Shown here: one piece after another, positions 1 through 7,674 of the stretch
How positions within the stretch are numbered: the stretch's first letter is position 1
How the letters are laid out: every line of letters begins with the position of its first letter
NCBI RefSeq assembly: GCF_021648855.1
Contig: NZ_JAKJHX010000055.1
Location: forward strand, 1 to 21,598
Source of the DNA: Tychonema litorale BBK16
Lineage (GTDB): Bacteria; Cyanobacteriota; Cyanobacteriia; Cyanobacteriales; Microcoleaceae
Reading direction: 5' to 3'
Length of the DNA: 21,598 bases
Notes under the pieces: generated by a model
Told to the model about the DNA's origin: nothing
The model's input: the letters and a program-made list of their open reading frames with translations, nothing else
Database searches by the model: none
Translations under genes and position numbers: made by a program

Positions 1-51
1 GGCAGTGCCGTGTCCCTACAATATTATTTTCGGTAGGGACACGGCACTGCC
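1..51. repeat. Dispersed palindromic repeat, perfect 19-bp inverted arms
   Basis: Positions 1-19 are the exact reverse complement of 33-51, separated by a 13-nt AT-rich loop. The arm core (GTAGGGACACGGCACTGCC) is closely related to the palindrome at 16112-16140, and its tail GCCGTCTCCT recurs at 19116-19125, so this is one member of a dispersed family. The element touches the window edge and could extend further left. It lies 60 bp downstream of the flavoprotein gene and might help end its transcript, but there is no T-tract directly after the stem on that strand. Confidence 0.85.
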
Positions 52-111
52 GTCTCCTCTATATCATAGGTCGTTGCAACTTATTAGATTGATAACTATT
101 AGGAGAAATAA

Positions 112-657
112 TTACGAAACTCCTCGCAATTTGCAGGTGTTTTCTACCAAACTCTGAGCAAATTTGTCGAACCTTTCAGATAGCTTTTCATCCAACAATT
201 TACCATCGGGACTAAAAGCTTTCCAAGCTTGGGCGATCGCAATTTGTTCAGGAATTACCCAAGCGTGTACCCATCTCAAAATCACTCGCAAATCATTCAG
301 CGCGTTGCTGTTAACTTGTCCGCCCAAAACGCTGATCGCACCGACAACTTTTCCGTCTAAATGCTCGAAACTCATTAAATCCAGGGCATTTTTGAGTACA
401 CCGCTGAGGCTGCCGTGATACTCCGGCGTTGCCAAAATTAAACCGTCCGCTTCCTTAACCGCATTCCGCAGTTTTTCCACGTCTGGGTATTCATGGTAAT
501 TATTCTCTCCATCGCAAAACGGTAGATGTAACACTCGCATATCGAAAACTTCAACCTCCGCACCCAGAGCCCGCGCCCGCTGTGCAGCTAGTTCCAGAGC
601 CATATGGCTGTATGATCCAGCCCGTAAACTTCCGCCAATACACACAATCTTGACCAT
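112..657 (-). CDS. NADPH-dependent FMN reductase-like flavoprotein
   Basis: A 181-residue flavodoxin-fold protein of the NADPH-dependent FMN reductase family (quinone/azo/chromate reductase-like). The family binds FMN and passes electrons from NAD(P)H to flavin or small oxidants in the cytoplasm; the physiological substrate here cannot be read from sequence. The N-terminal phosphate-binding loop GSLRAGSYS follows strand 1 (VKIVCIGG), and the flavin-contacting PEYHGSLSG loop lies near residue 80, both typical. Length is normal. The frame stays open to a TTG at 669, but the ATG at 657 has GGGA about 7 nt upstream, while AGGAG lies only 3 nt from the TTG, so 657 is preferred. It is a single gene with its own promoter (704-733) and an operator-like inverted repeat in the leader. 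Confidence 0.88.
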   Translation of the reverse strand: MVKIVCIGGSLRAGSYSHMALELAAQRARALGAEVEVFDMRVLHLPFCDGENNYHEYPDVEKLRNAVKEADGLILATPEYHGSLSGVLKNALDLMSFEHLDGKVVGAISVLGGQVNSNALNDLRVILRWVHAWVIPEQIAIAQAWKAFSPDGKLLDEKLSERFDKFAQSLVENTCKLRGVS

Positions 658-679
658 AAGATTTCCCAAAAGCTCCTAA

Positions 680-696
680 GTCGTACTCATTACGAC
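680..696 (-). promoter_or_regulatory. Operator-like inverted repeat in leader of flavoprotein gene
   Basis: Perfect 6-bp inverted repeat GTCGTA-N5-TACGAC, placed between the predicted -10 box and the start codon of the FMN reductase-like gene. Position and symmetry suit a dimeric repressor. Small redox flavoproteins are often controlled by HxlR/MarR/TetR-type sensors, but which regulator, if any, binds here is inference. Confidence 0.4.
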
Positions 697-703
697 TATG
701 CTT

Positions 704-733
704 AATGTAGCAAGTGCGATCGGCAACTGTCAA
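704..733 (-). promoter_or_regulatory. Sigma70-type promoter for flavoprotein gene
   Basis: On the minus strand, TTGACA (728-733) is followed after 18 nt by TACATT (704-709), about 47 nt before the ATG at 657. The -35 box is a perfect consensus match; the -10 box matches at four of six positions. Confidence 0.5.
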
Positions 734-740
734 TCAACTT

Positions 741-774
741 GGGATTTTAGATTTTAGATTTTGGATTTTAGATT
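741..774. repeat. Heptameric tandem repeat (GATTTTA-type)
   Basis: Tandem GATTTTA/GATTTTG units. The first 29 bases (741-769) are identical to 4311-4339, so the array is a dispersed short-tandem-repeat element of the kind common in filamentous cyanobacterial spacers. No coding capacity. Confidence 0.8.
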
Positions 775-894
775 GAATATCAAACAAATCGACCCATCCA
801 AAGCCCGCCGTCTTGTTAAAATAAAAGAACGTAGCAACCTTCTAAGCAGTTAGAACGTTCTCAATCGCTGAAACAGTTACTATTACTGCATTTG

Positions 895-937
895 CCCTCT
901 TCCTTCTCCCTTCTTCCCTCTTCCTTCTTCCTTCCCT
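895..937 (+). repeat. Polypyrimidine C/T tract upstream of ftsH
   Basis: Low-complexity stretch of CCTCTTCCTTCTC-like units ending 8 nt before the ftsH start. It occupies the place where a ribosome-binding site would be, and no Shine-Dalgarno sequence is visible. The rest of 658-944 holds the promoter region of the upstream gene, the heptamer repeat and an AGAACGTTCT palindrome (852-861), but no gene. Confidence 0.7.
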
Positions 938-944
938 TATAAAT

Positions 945-2882
945 ATGAAAAATTCCTGGAAACACGCATGGCTGGGGCATCTAGCCGCCAAAAAAGAAAA
1001 GTCGGCCCTGATTCCTAAAACATCAATTCCTGGACGGCATCTTTGGCGCATCCTAGGCAGTTTGGTGCTTTCTCAAGGAATATTACTTTCGACTCCAGTG
1101 TTTGCCCAAACCGCGCCAAACACCATGAGTTACAGCAAACTGATCGATAACATAGAAAAAGGGCAAGTCAGCAAAATTGAAATAGATGAAATCCAAAGAA
1201 CCGCCAGAGTTAAGCTAAAAAACAAAAAAGCCACCGACGCACCCCAAGTTGTTACCCTGTTCGACTACAACAACCGGGAACTTTACTCGCAAATTCGTGC
1301 CAAAAAGATCGACTTTGAAGTCAAACAAACCGCAGATAACACCGCCGCAGTCAGTTTAGTCGTAAACTTGCTGGTAATTTTCGCAGTGTTGGCAGTGTTG
1401 ATGGCGATTTTGCGCCGATCGACCCAATCTCAAGGAAATGCCATGAACTTCGGCAAATCCAGAGCCCGTTTCCAGATGGAAGCCAAAACTGGCGTGATGT
1501 TCGACGATGTAGCCGGTATCGAAGATGCTAAAGAAGAACTTCAAGAAGTCGTCACATTCCTGAAAAAACCCGAACGTTTCAACGCGATCGGTGCGAAAAT
1601 TCCCAGGGGAGTTTTGTTGATTGGGCCTCCCGGAACCGGCAAAACCATGTTGGCAAAAGCGATCGCAGGTGAAGCAGGCGTTCCCTTCTTCTCGATTTCC
1701 GGTTCCGAATTTGTCGAAATGTTCGTCGGTGTCGGCGCATCCCGCGTCCGCGACTTGTTCCGCAAAGCTAAAGAAAATGCCCCTTGCATCGTCTTCATCG
1801 ACGAAATAGACGCGGTAGGAAGGCAACGCGGGGCGGGTATCGGCGGTGGAAATGACGAACGAGAACAAACTCTCAATCAGTTGCTGACAGAAATGGACGG
1901 CTTTGAGGGTAACAGTGGCGTGATTATCATTGCGGCTACTAACCGCCCCGATGTGCTTGATAGTGCGCTGTTGCGGCCTGGTCGGTTCGATCGCCAAGTG
2001 ACAGTAGATTTACCCAGCTACAAAGGGCGTTTGGGGATTTTGGAAGTTCACGCCCGCAACAAAAAACTCGACCCAGAAGTTACCTTAGATAACATCGCCC
2101 GTCGTACTCCCGGCTTTTCCGGCGCTGATTTAGCGAATTTGCTCAATGAAGCGGCAATTCTGACTGCGAGACGGCGCAAAGATACGATCGCGAATTTAGA
2201 AATTAACGACGCGATGGATCGAATCACGATCGGACTCACCCTCAATTCCCTTCTTGATAGCAAGAAAAAGTGGATGACAGCATACCACGAAGTCGGACAC
2301 GCCCTAGTAGCAACAATGCTCAAAAATGCTGACCCGGTAGAAAAGGTGACAATCATTCCTCGTTCCGGCGGCATCGAAGGGTTTACTAGCTTTTCGCTAG
2401 ATGACGAAATGCTAGATAGCGAAGGTTTGAGGAGTCGATCGCTGATGCTAAACCGGATTACAGTAGCCTTGGGGGGACGGGCGGCGGAGGCAGAAATCTA
2501 CGGCGACGACGAAATCGACACTGGTGCCGGTAGTGATATCCAAAAAGTTAGCAGTATCGCGAGAGAAATGGTAACGCTTTATGGAATGTCTGATTTGGGG
2601 CCTGTGGCTTTGGAAAGTCCTAGCAATCAGGTGTTTTTGGGCGGGGAATGGGGTTCGCGATCGCAATATTCCGAAGAAATTGCAGACAAAATCGATCAAC
2701 AAATTCGGAAGATTGCCTTTGACTGCTATGGAGAAGCCCGCCGGATTATCAGCGAAAATCGTGCTTTGGTCGATCGACTTGTCGAAGCACTTTTGGATGT
2801 AGAAACCATCGATGGCGATGACTTCCGCCAAATTGTCGATCGATACACCAAATCGCCGAAAAAACAATTGGCACCGAGATAA
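945..2882 (+). CDS. ftsH: ATP-dependent zinc metalloprotease FtsH
   Basis: 645-residue membrane-anchored AAA+ protease. The family forms hexamers that extract and degrade membrane proteins; in cyanobacteria this includes damaged photosystem II D1. Visible order: N-terminal hydrophobic segment (about 36-54, ending FAQT, signal-peptide-like), luminal/periplasmic domain (about 56-130), second membrane helix (about 135-157), AAA domain with Walker A GPPGTGKT (227-234), Walker [10 protein letters not shown] (282-290) and second region of homology with the RPGRFDR arginines (344-350), then the M41 peptidase with zinc motif HEVGH (448-452) and third ligand Asp531 in GAGSD. All catalytic residues are intact. 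Cyanobacteria carry several paralogues; which one this is was not resolved. The start at 945 lacks a Shine-Dalgarno sequence but gives the expected first membrane helix. Confidence 0.97.
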   Translation: MKNSWKHAWLGHLAAKKEKSALIPKTSIPGRHLWRILGSLVLSQGILLSTPVFAQTAPNTMSYSKLIDNIEKGQVSKIEIDEIQRTARVKLKNKKATDAPQVVTLFDYNNRELYSQIRAKKIDFEVKQTADNTAAVSLVVNLLVIFAVLAVLMAILRRSTQSQGNAMNFGKSRARFQMEAKTGVMFDDVAGIEDAKEELQEVVTFLKKPERFNAIGAKIPRGVLLIGPPGTGKTMLAKAIAGEAGVPFFSISGSEFVEMFVGVGASRVRDLFRKAKENAPCIVFIDEIDAVGRQRGAGIGGGNDEREQTLNQLLTEMDGFEGNSGVIIIAATNRPDVLDSALLRPGRFDRQVTVDLPSYKGRLGILEVHARNKKLDPEVTLDNIARRTPGFSGADLANLLNEAAILTARRRKDTIANLEINDAMDRITIGLTLNSLLDSKKKWMTAYHEVGHALVATMLKNADPVEKVTIIPRSGGIEGFTSFSLDDEMLDSEGLRSRSLMLNRITVALGGRAAEAEIYGDDEIDTGAGSDIQKVSSIAREMVTLYGMSDLGPVALESPSNQVFLGGEWGSRSQYSEEIADKIDQQIRKIAFDCYGEARRIISENRALVDRLVEALLDVETIDGDDFRQIVDRYTKSPKKQLAPR

Positions 2883-2885
2883 AAA

Positions 2886-2925
2886 GTCATTAGTCATTGG
2901 TCATTGGTCATTGGTCATTGGTCAT
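2886..2925. repeat. Heptameric tandem repeat TCATTGG
   Basis: About five to six head-to-tail units of (G)TCATTGG/TCATTAG starting 4 nt after the ftsH stop. It is the reverse complement in type of the array at 2980-3019, so the two together can fold into a long hairpin between the convergent ftsH and peptidase genes. Confidence 0.85.
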
Positions 2926-2935
2926 AATTCTTGTG

Positions 2936-2956
2936 GAACAAGCATCCTGCCTGTTC
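2936..2956. repeat. Imperfect palindrome in ftsH/peptidase spacer
   Basis: GAACAAGCA-TCC-TGCCTGTTC: arms match at 8 of 9 positions around a 3-nt loop. It sits at the centre of the spacer flanked by the two oppositely oriented heptamer arrays. Confidence 0.6.
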
Positions 2957-2979
2957 AAGATTGGCTTTTTAGGAGATAT

Positions 2980-3019
2980 CTAATGACGAATAACTAATGA
3001 CTAATAACTAATGACTAAT
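2980..3019. repeat. Heptameric tandem repeat CTAATGA/CTAATAA
   Basis: Repeated CTAATGACTAATAA units, complementary in orientation to the TCATTAG/TCATTGG array at 2886-2925. It ends at the stop codon of the M23 peptidase gene. It may act as a bidirectional transcription end together with its partner array. Confidence 0.8.
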
Positions 3020-3637
3020 TTAAGACTGTTGCGCGTACATTTCCCGGAGCACCAAAGCCGGATCTACCCAACGTCCACCGTACTTCAATCCCCAATGTAG
3101 ATGAGGGCCAGACGTGCGACCAGTCATCCCGACTCTAGCAATTCTCGCACCGGCCGGCACTGTTTGACCTTGCCAAATTTGTAAGCCTTCGCGATCGGTA
3201 TAATAACGTCCACCGTTAGCAGTTTCTACCCGGCCTCTGAGGTGACAATAGATATGTTCCCAATTGCCCGATCGCACAATCATCCCAGTACCGCACCTAC
3301 CATCTTCCCAAACTTCGGCAATTTGACCACCCCACCAATTGCGAATGTAGCTACCTTCTGGCGCCGCCATATCCAAACCGTAATGAAAATCGCCGCCACG
3401 GGGGCCGAAGGGGGAAGTATAGTCTTGAAATTTTTCCACAGGAAAAGAAGCTTCTTGCCACAAATTACCCGTGGCTACTTTGTTTGGTAAGCCTGACTGA
3501 GCTTTCACCAACTCCTGCTGTAAATAAGGACTGATCAAAACAATCGCGATCGAAAGTGCCAACAGCAGCATCTGTCTGAGACGAAAAAAGCGTTTTACCG
3601 TCAGCGGGCTTCTAGAATCTTGCAGAATTTTTTTCAC
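3020..3637 (-). CDS. M23 family metallopeptidase (LytM-like)
   Basis: 205-residue protein of the M23/LytM peptidoglycan endopeptidase family, which cuts peptide cross-bridges of the cell wall using one zinc. Residues 22-38 form a hydrophobic N-terminal segment (signal peptide or membrane anchor), so the catalytic part is periplasmic. Zinc and catalytic residues are present: H85 and D89 in FHYGLDMA, H132 in IYCHLRG, and the HxH pair H179/H181 in GPHLHWGL, so the enzyme looks active. It is convergent with ftsH and appears to be a single-gene unit. The ATG at 3637 has only a weak GAG upstream. The family assignment is firm; the exact bond cleaved is not readable. Confidence 0.92.
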   Translation of the reverse strand: MKKILQDSRSPLTVKRFFRLRQMLLLALSIAIVLISPYLQQELVKAQSGLPNKVATGNLWQEASFPVEKFQDYTSPFGPRGGDFHYGLDMAAPEGSYIRNWWGGQIAEVWEDGRCGTGMIVRSGNWEHIYCHLRGRVETANGGRYYTDREGLQIWQGQTVPAGARIARVGMTGRTSGPHLHWGLKYGGRWVDPALVLREMYAQQS

Positions 3638-3803
3638 GGCTCAAAGTTAAATGTATATGGGAGTATCCGTTGTTATTATGCCAATTCGGTGCAAGATAGC
3701 GTGTGAGCCCTACCCGCTTGGCCAATCAGTTGATCAACGTGTATCTTACTCCATACACAACCAGTGTCAATGTTTCTGGGTTAACACTCGCGGCGGGACG
3801 AAC

Positions 3804-3822
3804 CAGATTAAATCTGTATAAT
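3804..3822 (+). promoter_or_regulatory. TATAAT box with adjoining CAGATT-A-AATCTG palindrome
   Basis: A consensus -10 hexamer TATAAT (3817-3822) lies about 105 nt before the membrane-protein start, directly preceded by a perfect 6-bp inverted repeat (3804-3816) that would fall between -35 and -10. No good -35 box is visible, which fits an activator- or repressor-dependent promoter, but this is tentative. Confidence 0.35.
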
Positions 3823-3926
3823 TTATGACTATCGTTGAATTCGATCGACCGTTTGTTTAACACTATAGTTAGTTCGGAGATTGTGAATATCAACCAAAAT
3901 CTCAAATTCATAACACACATAAAGCA

Positions 3927-4310
3927 ATGCTTACTGAAATTTTCCCATTTAGTTTTGCCATAAACGCAACTGCGATCGCGGGTACGTCTTTATGGTCTTT
4001 AGCCCTGTATTGGGGTCTGTCACCCTTCACAGCATGGGTGATCCTGCAACTCAACCGCTGGATGAATTTTGCGGAAAGATCCCTCTATCTGTCGGAAGCA
4101 GAGTTTGAGAAGACTCGCGAAGCCAGAGAAGCTCAAAATACTTTTTATGCTTCTCTATTGAGCATTGTCCCCTTTTTAATTGTCGGTGGATTATGCAATT
4201 GGGGCGTGGAATTATCTCTGGGCACTGGTTGGGCGGTATCTATGGGTACTATCGCCTGTATTGGCGCAGGAGTCTATGAACTTGGGCGTCAAGATGGCGA
4301 GGAATCTTAG
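3927..4310 (+). CDS. Small integral membrane protein, function unknown
   Basis: 127 residues that I do not recognise as a named family. Three hydrophobic stretches are visible: about 10-40 (long, containing AGTSLWSLALYWG), 76-95 (LLSIVPFLIVGGL) and 98-118 (TGWAVSMGTIACIGAGVYEL). A charged segment rich in E/K/R (about 50-70, EAEFEKTREAREAQ) lies between the first and second and probably faces the cytoplasm. The ATG at 3927 has only an A-rich leader. Coding is supported by the long open frame with HIP1-containing codons, the hydrophobic pattern and the absence of any competing frame. No operon partner: repeats fill the 190 bp before the next gene. Confidence 0.75.
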   Translation: MLTEIFPFSFAINATAIAGTSLWSLALYWGLSPFTAWVILQLNRWMNFAERSLYLSEAEFEKTREAREAQNTFYASLLSIVPFLIVGGLCNWGVELSLGTGWAVSMGTIACIGAGVYELGRQDGEES

Positions 4311-4339
4311 GGGATTTTAGATTTTAGATTTTGGATTTT
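4311..4339. repeat. Heptameric tandem repeat identical to 741-769
   Basis: Twenty-nine bases of GATTTTA/GATTTTG units, identical base for base to 741-769, beginning right after the stop codon of the membrane-protein gene. A second copy of the same dispersed repeat within 4 kb. Confidence 0.85.
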
Positions 4340-4457
4340 GGACAGTCGTGGACGCGCAGGTGGTCAGAAACCGGGTTTTTGCGACAATATTTCCTTCTCA
4401 CCCGCCGATTAGCTAAAAAACCCGGTTTCTTTTGTCGAAGCGCGTCCAGGACTGTAC
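4340..4457. mobile_element. MITE-like nested inverted-repeat element
   Basis: 118-bp element with 18-bp terminal inverted repeats: 4340-4357 matches the reverse complement of 4440-4457 at 16 of 18 positions. Inside it lies a second, perfect 15-bp inverted repeat (4366-4380 and 4416-4430, AGAAACCGGGTTTTT type). No open frame and no clear target-site duplication. Structure and size suit a non-autonomous miniature transposable element or a folded intergenic repeat; the AGAAACCGGG core is a plausible high-copy repeat. No transposase lies in the window. Confidence 0.6.
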
Positions 4458-4500
4458 GATCGTTGCTATGATTATTACTTAAAAATTAGGATATAAAGCT

Positions 4501-4866
4501 ATGAAACTAAAGTGGTTGATACCTGCAATTATCTCATCTTTTGCGATCGCTACTACTCCTGCCAAAGCGGCTGAAACCAGGTGCGGGTGGTTACAAAATC
4601 CCACGACTGCAAATTGGTTTCTCAAAGACAAAGATGCTAATTGGACTATCTCAGCACAAGGGGGATTTCAAGCTAGAGGAATGGATAATCTTCCTCGTTT
4701 TAACGATGATGAATATGTCAAAACTACTGGTTCTAAGGGATATGGGTGTGCTTGCTTGAATGTAGTAACAAATAGCAATCTCAGGAGAATTATTACAATA
4801 CAAGGTGGCGAACAATTACCGCTTTCGACTTGTCGTGAAGATCCGAATTTGCCAAAAATTCGTTGA
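4501..4866 (+). CDS. Secreted DUF4087-like protein
   Basis: 121 residues with a clear signal peptide (MKLKW, hydrophobic core to about residue 20, cleavage near AKA-AE at 22-24), so the mature form is about 98 residues in the periplasm or outside. The mature part resembles the DUF4087 family: RCGWLQNPTTANWFL near its start, TISAQGGFQA in the middle and GYGCACLNV later, including conserved cysteines (C28, C83, C85 and C111 in the full protein) that may form disulfides. Function unknown. The ATG at 4501 has only a weak leader. The stop is 22 nt before recQ, so the two may share a transcript, although a functional link is not obvious. Family assignment is from remembered motifs. Confidence 0.8.
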   Translation: MKLKWLIPAIISSFAIATTPAKAAETRCGWLQNPTTANWFLKDKDANWTISAQGGFQARGMDNLPRFNDDEYVKTTGSKGYGCACLNVVTNSNLRRIITIQGGEQLPLSTCREDPNLPKIR

Positions 4867-4888
4867 TTCTGATTTGCGGATAAATAAA

Positions 4889-6337
4889 ATGAAAGACAAA
4901 TCAGAGTTAACATCATTAAATCAAGCCCGCGCCACCTTCCAGGAAATTTGGGGATATGATGACTTTCGTCCACCCCAAGGAGAAATTGTCAGCAGTCTAT
5001 TAAACGGAAAAGACACGCTGATAATTATGCCAACAGGTGGCGGCAAATCTATCTGTTTTCAACTACCAGCTTTGTTACAAACAGGCTTAACTCTTGTAGT
5101 TTCACCGCTGGTAGCGCTGATGGAGAATCAAGTGCAAGAATTGCGCGATCGCAATTTGCCCGCATCTCTCCTCCACAGCCAATTACCAACACAGCAGCGC
5201 CGCCAAACTATGCAGTCGCTGCTACAGAATAAATTGAGATTGCTGTATCTATCTCCCGAAACTTTGCTTAGCAAACCTGTCTGGGAAATCATCAGTCAGC
5301 CGCACATCCAAATCAATGGTTTAATATTAGATGAGGCTCACTGCTTAGTTCAGTGGGGTGATACATTTCGACCAGCTTATCGGCGTTTGGGTACTGTGCG
5401 ATCGGCTTTATTGAAAACTAAGCCGGAAGGAAGTAAAATTGCGATCGCCGCTTTCACCGCTACCGCCAACCCGGAAGCACAGCAGACAATCAAAAAAGTC
5501 TTGCAATTGCAAAAGCCCGAAGCATTTCTACTCAGTCCCTACCGTTCCAACTTACATCTACAAGTGCAAACAGTCTGGACTCCGAGGGGACGAAAACAGC
5601 AGTTGTTAAATTTTATCAAAGCTCGACAAAAACAAGCAGGATTAGTGTATGTTCGGACGAGAAAAGATAGTGAAAATTTGGCGAATTTGCTGGAAGAAGC
5701 GGGATATCAAACAGCCGCTTATCACGCTGGTTTAAGTCCAGAAGAACGGCGAAAAATCGAAACAGCTTGGCTGAACAATCAGCTTAAATTTGTGATTTGT
5801 ACCTCAGCCTTCGGAATGGGAATTAATAAGCCGGATGTGCGCTGGGTTGTCCACTATCAAGCACCTTTGTTATTGTCAGAATACATTCAAGAGATTGGTA
5901 GAGGCGGACGCGACGGCAAATCTGCGATCGCCCTAACGTTGATTAGCGAGCCCACAGGCTTGCTTTATCCAGAAGACAAACAGAGAAAGGAGTTTTTTCA
6001 GGATAAATTGCGATCGCAATATCGAGAAGCCCAGCAGCTAGCCAAAAGCCTACCAGCGAAAGGTAATGTGGATGCTGTGGTGCGCGAATTTCCCGAAAGT
6101 GCGATCGCGCTTTCGATTCTCCACAGCAGCGGACAATTAAAATGGGAAAGTCCTTTTAATTATGTTATCAATAAATCTGCCCAGCAGAAAGCCGAAAAAC
6201 CAAATTTTACCGTCGCTGAGGAAATGGTAAACTATTTGAAACACAAGCAATGTAGATGGCAATTTTTACTGCAAGCTTTTGGATTTTCAAATGAGGCTAA
6301 GTCAATGCGGTGCGGCCACTGCGATAATTGTCGGTGA
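4889..6337 (+). CDS. recQ: ATP-dependent DNA helicase RecQ (short form)
   Basis: 482-residue superfamily 2 helicase with 3'-5' unwinding activity, acting in recombination and fork repair. Motifs in order: Q-motif region FRPPQ (26-30), motif I PTGGGKS (48-54), DEAH box (148-151) in LILDEAHCLVQWGD, motif III AFTATA (188-193), motif V TSAFGMGINKPDVR (305-318), motif VI QEIGRGGRDG (334-343). The C-terminus ends in the RecQ zinc site with four cysteines C455, C475, C478 and C481. It stops there, so winged-helix and HRDC domains are absent; short RecQs of this size are known in cyanobacteria. The frame extends upstream to 4805, but that part overlaps the preceding gene in another frame and is not RecQ-like, so the ATG at 4889 is taken. 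Confidence 0.93.
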   Translation: MKDKSELTSLNQARATFQEIWGYDDFRPPQGEIVSSLLNGKDTLIIMPTGGGKSICFQLPALLQTGLTLVVSPLVALMENQVQELRDRNLPASLLHSQLPTQQRRQTMQSLLQNKLRLLYLSPETLLSKPVWEIISQPHIQINGLILDEAHCLVQWGDTFRPAYRRLGTVRSALLKTKPEGSKIAIAAFTATANPEAQQTIKKVLQLQKPEAFLLSPYRSNLHLQVQTVWTPRGRKQQLLNFIKARQKQAGLVYVRTRKDSENLANLLEEAGYQTAAYHAGLSPEERRKIETAWLNNQLKFVICTSAFGMGINKPDVRWVVHYQAPLLLSEYIQEIGRGGRDGKSAIALTLISEPTGLLYPEDKQRKEFFQDKLRSQYREAQQLAKSLPAKGNVDAVVREFPESAIALSILHSSGQLKWESPFNYVINKSAQQKAEKPNFTVAEEMVNYLKHKQCRWQFLLQAFGFSNEAKSMRCGHCDNCR

Positions 6338-6352
6338 TGTTAAAGGAAGTTC

Positions 6353-6422
6353 GGCAGCGGATTTTGCAACGGATGTAACGAATGTTTGGCAGCGGATTTT
6401 GGAACGGATTTAACGGATACCA
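6353..6422. repeat. Two tandem 35-bp imperfect direct repeats
   Basis: GGCAGCGGATTTT starts at 6353 and again at 6388, each followed by a diverged AACGGAT...AACG segment. Further heptamer-like CCGATTG (to about 6446) and TCACAATTAC units follow up to the rluD start. The whole recQ-rluD spacer (6338-6488) is repeat sequence with no promoter I can defend. Confidence 0.65.
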
Positions 6423-6488
6423 ATTACCGATTGCCGATTGCCGATTCTCAATTCACAATTACCAGTTCACAATTACCCAAAAAAGTAA

Positions 6489-7451
6489 ATGATAGAGATA
6501 GATACTGAGCAAATGTATACAGTTGAAAATATAGGGGAATTGAATCAAAATAATGTTACTCAACGATTAGATATTTGGCTATCCAACCAGATACCAGATT
6601 TATCCCGATCGCGCGTCCAAACCCTCATATCACAAGGCAACGTCAAAGTCAATGACGAAACTTGCACCTCGAAAAAAATATCAGTCAAAACAGGCGATCG
6701 CATACACCTCACATTACCCGAAACCCAACCAACATCCTTACAGCCCCAAGCAATTCCCCTCGATATCCTCTACGAAGACGACAGCCTAATTATCATCAAC
6801 AAACCCGCTGGATTAGTCGTACATCCCGCCGCCGGACATCCAGATGGTACCTTAGTTAATGCACTTTTAGCCCACTGTCCCCTATCAGCAATCGGCGGAG
6901 TCCAAAGGCCGGGAATCGTCCATAGACTGGACAAAGATACCACAGGCGCGATCGCGATCGCCAAAACCGACGTTGCTCATCAACACATACAAGCCCAACT
7001 CAAAACCAAAACCGCCCGCCGCGAATATTTAGGCATAGTTTACGGCATCCCTAACGCCGAAATAGGCACGATAGACTTACCAATCGGCCGACATCCCACA
7101 GACCGCCGAAAAATGGGCATAGTACCAGTAGAAAAAGGCGGTCGTGACGCAATTACTCACTGGCAAATCAAAGAAAGAATTGGTAACTATAGTCTAATTC
7201 ACTATCAATTAGAAACTGGTCGTACCCATCAAATTCGCGTCCACACAGCCGAAATTAAACATCCGATCATCGGCGACCCAATGTACAGTTCCAACCGTTC
7301 TATCGGCGTCAATTTAACCGGACAAGCCCTTCACGCATGGCGCTTGCAATTAGAGCATCCCATATCAGGAGAATTAATAGAGGCGATCGCACCTTTGCCC
7401 GATCAATTCAATACTCTGCTGAGAATACTGCGGCTACGAGCCCAGACATAA
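6489..7451 (+). CDS. RluD-family large-subunit rRNA pseudouridine synthase
   Basis: 320 residues. An N-terminal S4 RNA-binding domain (about 24-75, RLDIWLSNQIPDLSRSRVQ) is followed by the RsuA/RluA-type catalytic domain with motif PGIVHRLDKDTTG, where D148 is the expected nucleophile, and the conserved GRTHQIRVH motif near 244-252. Such enzymes isomerise uridines to pseudouridine in 23S rRNA; RluD proper modifies helix 69, but the exact target cannot be assigned. Length is typical. The ATG at 6489 has no Shine-Dalgarno sequence; an internal ATG at 6513 with GAG upstream is an alternative and would not alter the domains. A weak hairpin (AACAATC-T-GATTGTT, 7451-7465) follows the stop. Confidence 0.92.
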   Translation: MIEIDTEQMYTVENIGELNQNNVTQRLDIWLSNQIPDLSRSRVQTLISQGNVKVNDETCTSKKISVKTGDRIHLTLPETQPTSLQPQAIPLDILYEDDSLIIINKPAGLVVHPAAGHPDGTLVNALLAHCPLSAIGGVQRPGIVHRLDKDTTGAIAIAKTDVAHQHIQAQLKTKTARREYLGIVYGIPNAEIGTIDLPIGRHPTDRRKMGIVPVEKGGRDAITHWQIKERIGNYSLIHYQLETGRTHQIRVHTAEIKHPIIGDPMYSSNRSIGVNLTGQALHAWRLQLEHPISGELIEAIAPLPDQFNTLLRILRLRAQT

Positions 7452-7529
7452 ACAATCTGATTGTTAACTGTTGACGGTGAGATAATATCAAATCCTGTAG
7501 CATTTGAATTATTCATCTCTCTCTTCTCT

Positions 7530-7558
7530 TGCTTCGCGTCCTTCGCGCCTTCGCGGTT
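7530..7558. repeat. CTTCGCG short direct repeats in spacer
   Basis: Three closely spaced units of (C)CTTCGCG between the convergent rluD and psb operons. Nothing coding is supported in 7452-7612; an open frame crossing it runs through the terminator and antisense psbJ and is rejected. Confidence 0.5.
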
Positions 7559-7604
7559 AAATCAATCCCATACAACCGGAATTGATATAAGTCGAAAAAC
7601 TGAA

Positions 7605-7645
7605 TACAATAAAACCCCCCTTGAACAACTTGTTCAAGGGGGGTT
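7605..7645 (-). terminator. Intrinsic terminator of the psbEFLJ operon
   Basis: Perfect 16-bp inverted repeat (7613-7628 with 7630-7645; AACCCCCCTTGAACAA arm) whose minus-strand transcript is followed by a U-rich run (TTTTATTG). It lies 30 nt after the psbJ stop. The very GC-rich outer stem makes this a strong Rho-independent terminator. On the plus strand no T-run follows, so it probably works mainly for psb transcripts. Confidence 0.9.
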
Positions 7646-7674
7646 AGACGCATATAAAGTACGTCTGATCCTTC

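Noticed and set aside
852..861. AGAACGTTCT palindrome upstream of ftsH as a LexA box
   Set aside because: It lacks the spacing of the known cyanobacterial LexA consensus, and a single 10-bp palindrome is too weak to name a regulator.
3726..3920. 64-residue minus-strand open frame
   Set aside because: It lies in the AT-rich leader of the membrane-protein gene, has no ribosome-binding site and no recognisable features.
4805..4888. N-terminal extension of RecQ from the ATG at 4805
   Set aside because: It overlaps the upstream gene in another frame and carries no RecQ-like residues; the ATG at 4889 fits the family start.
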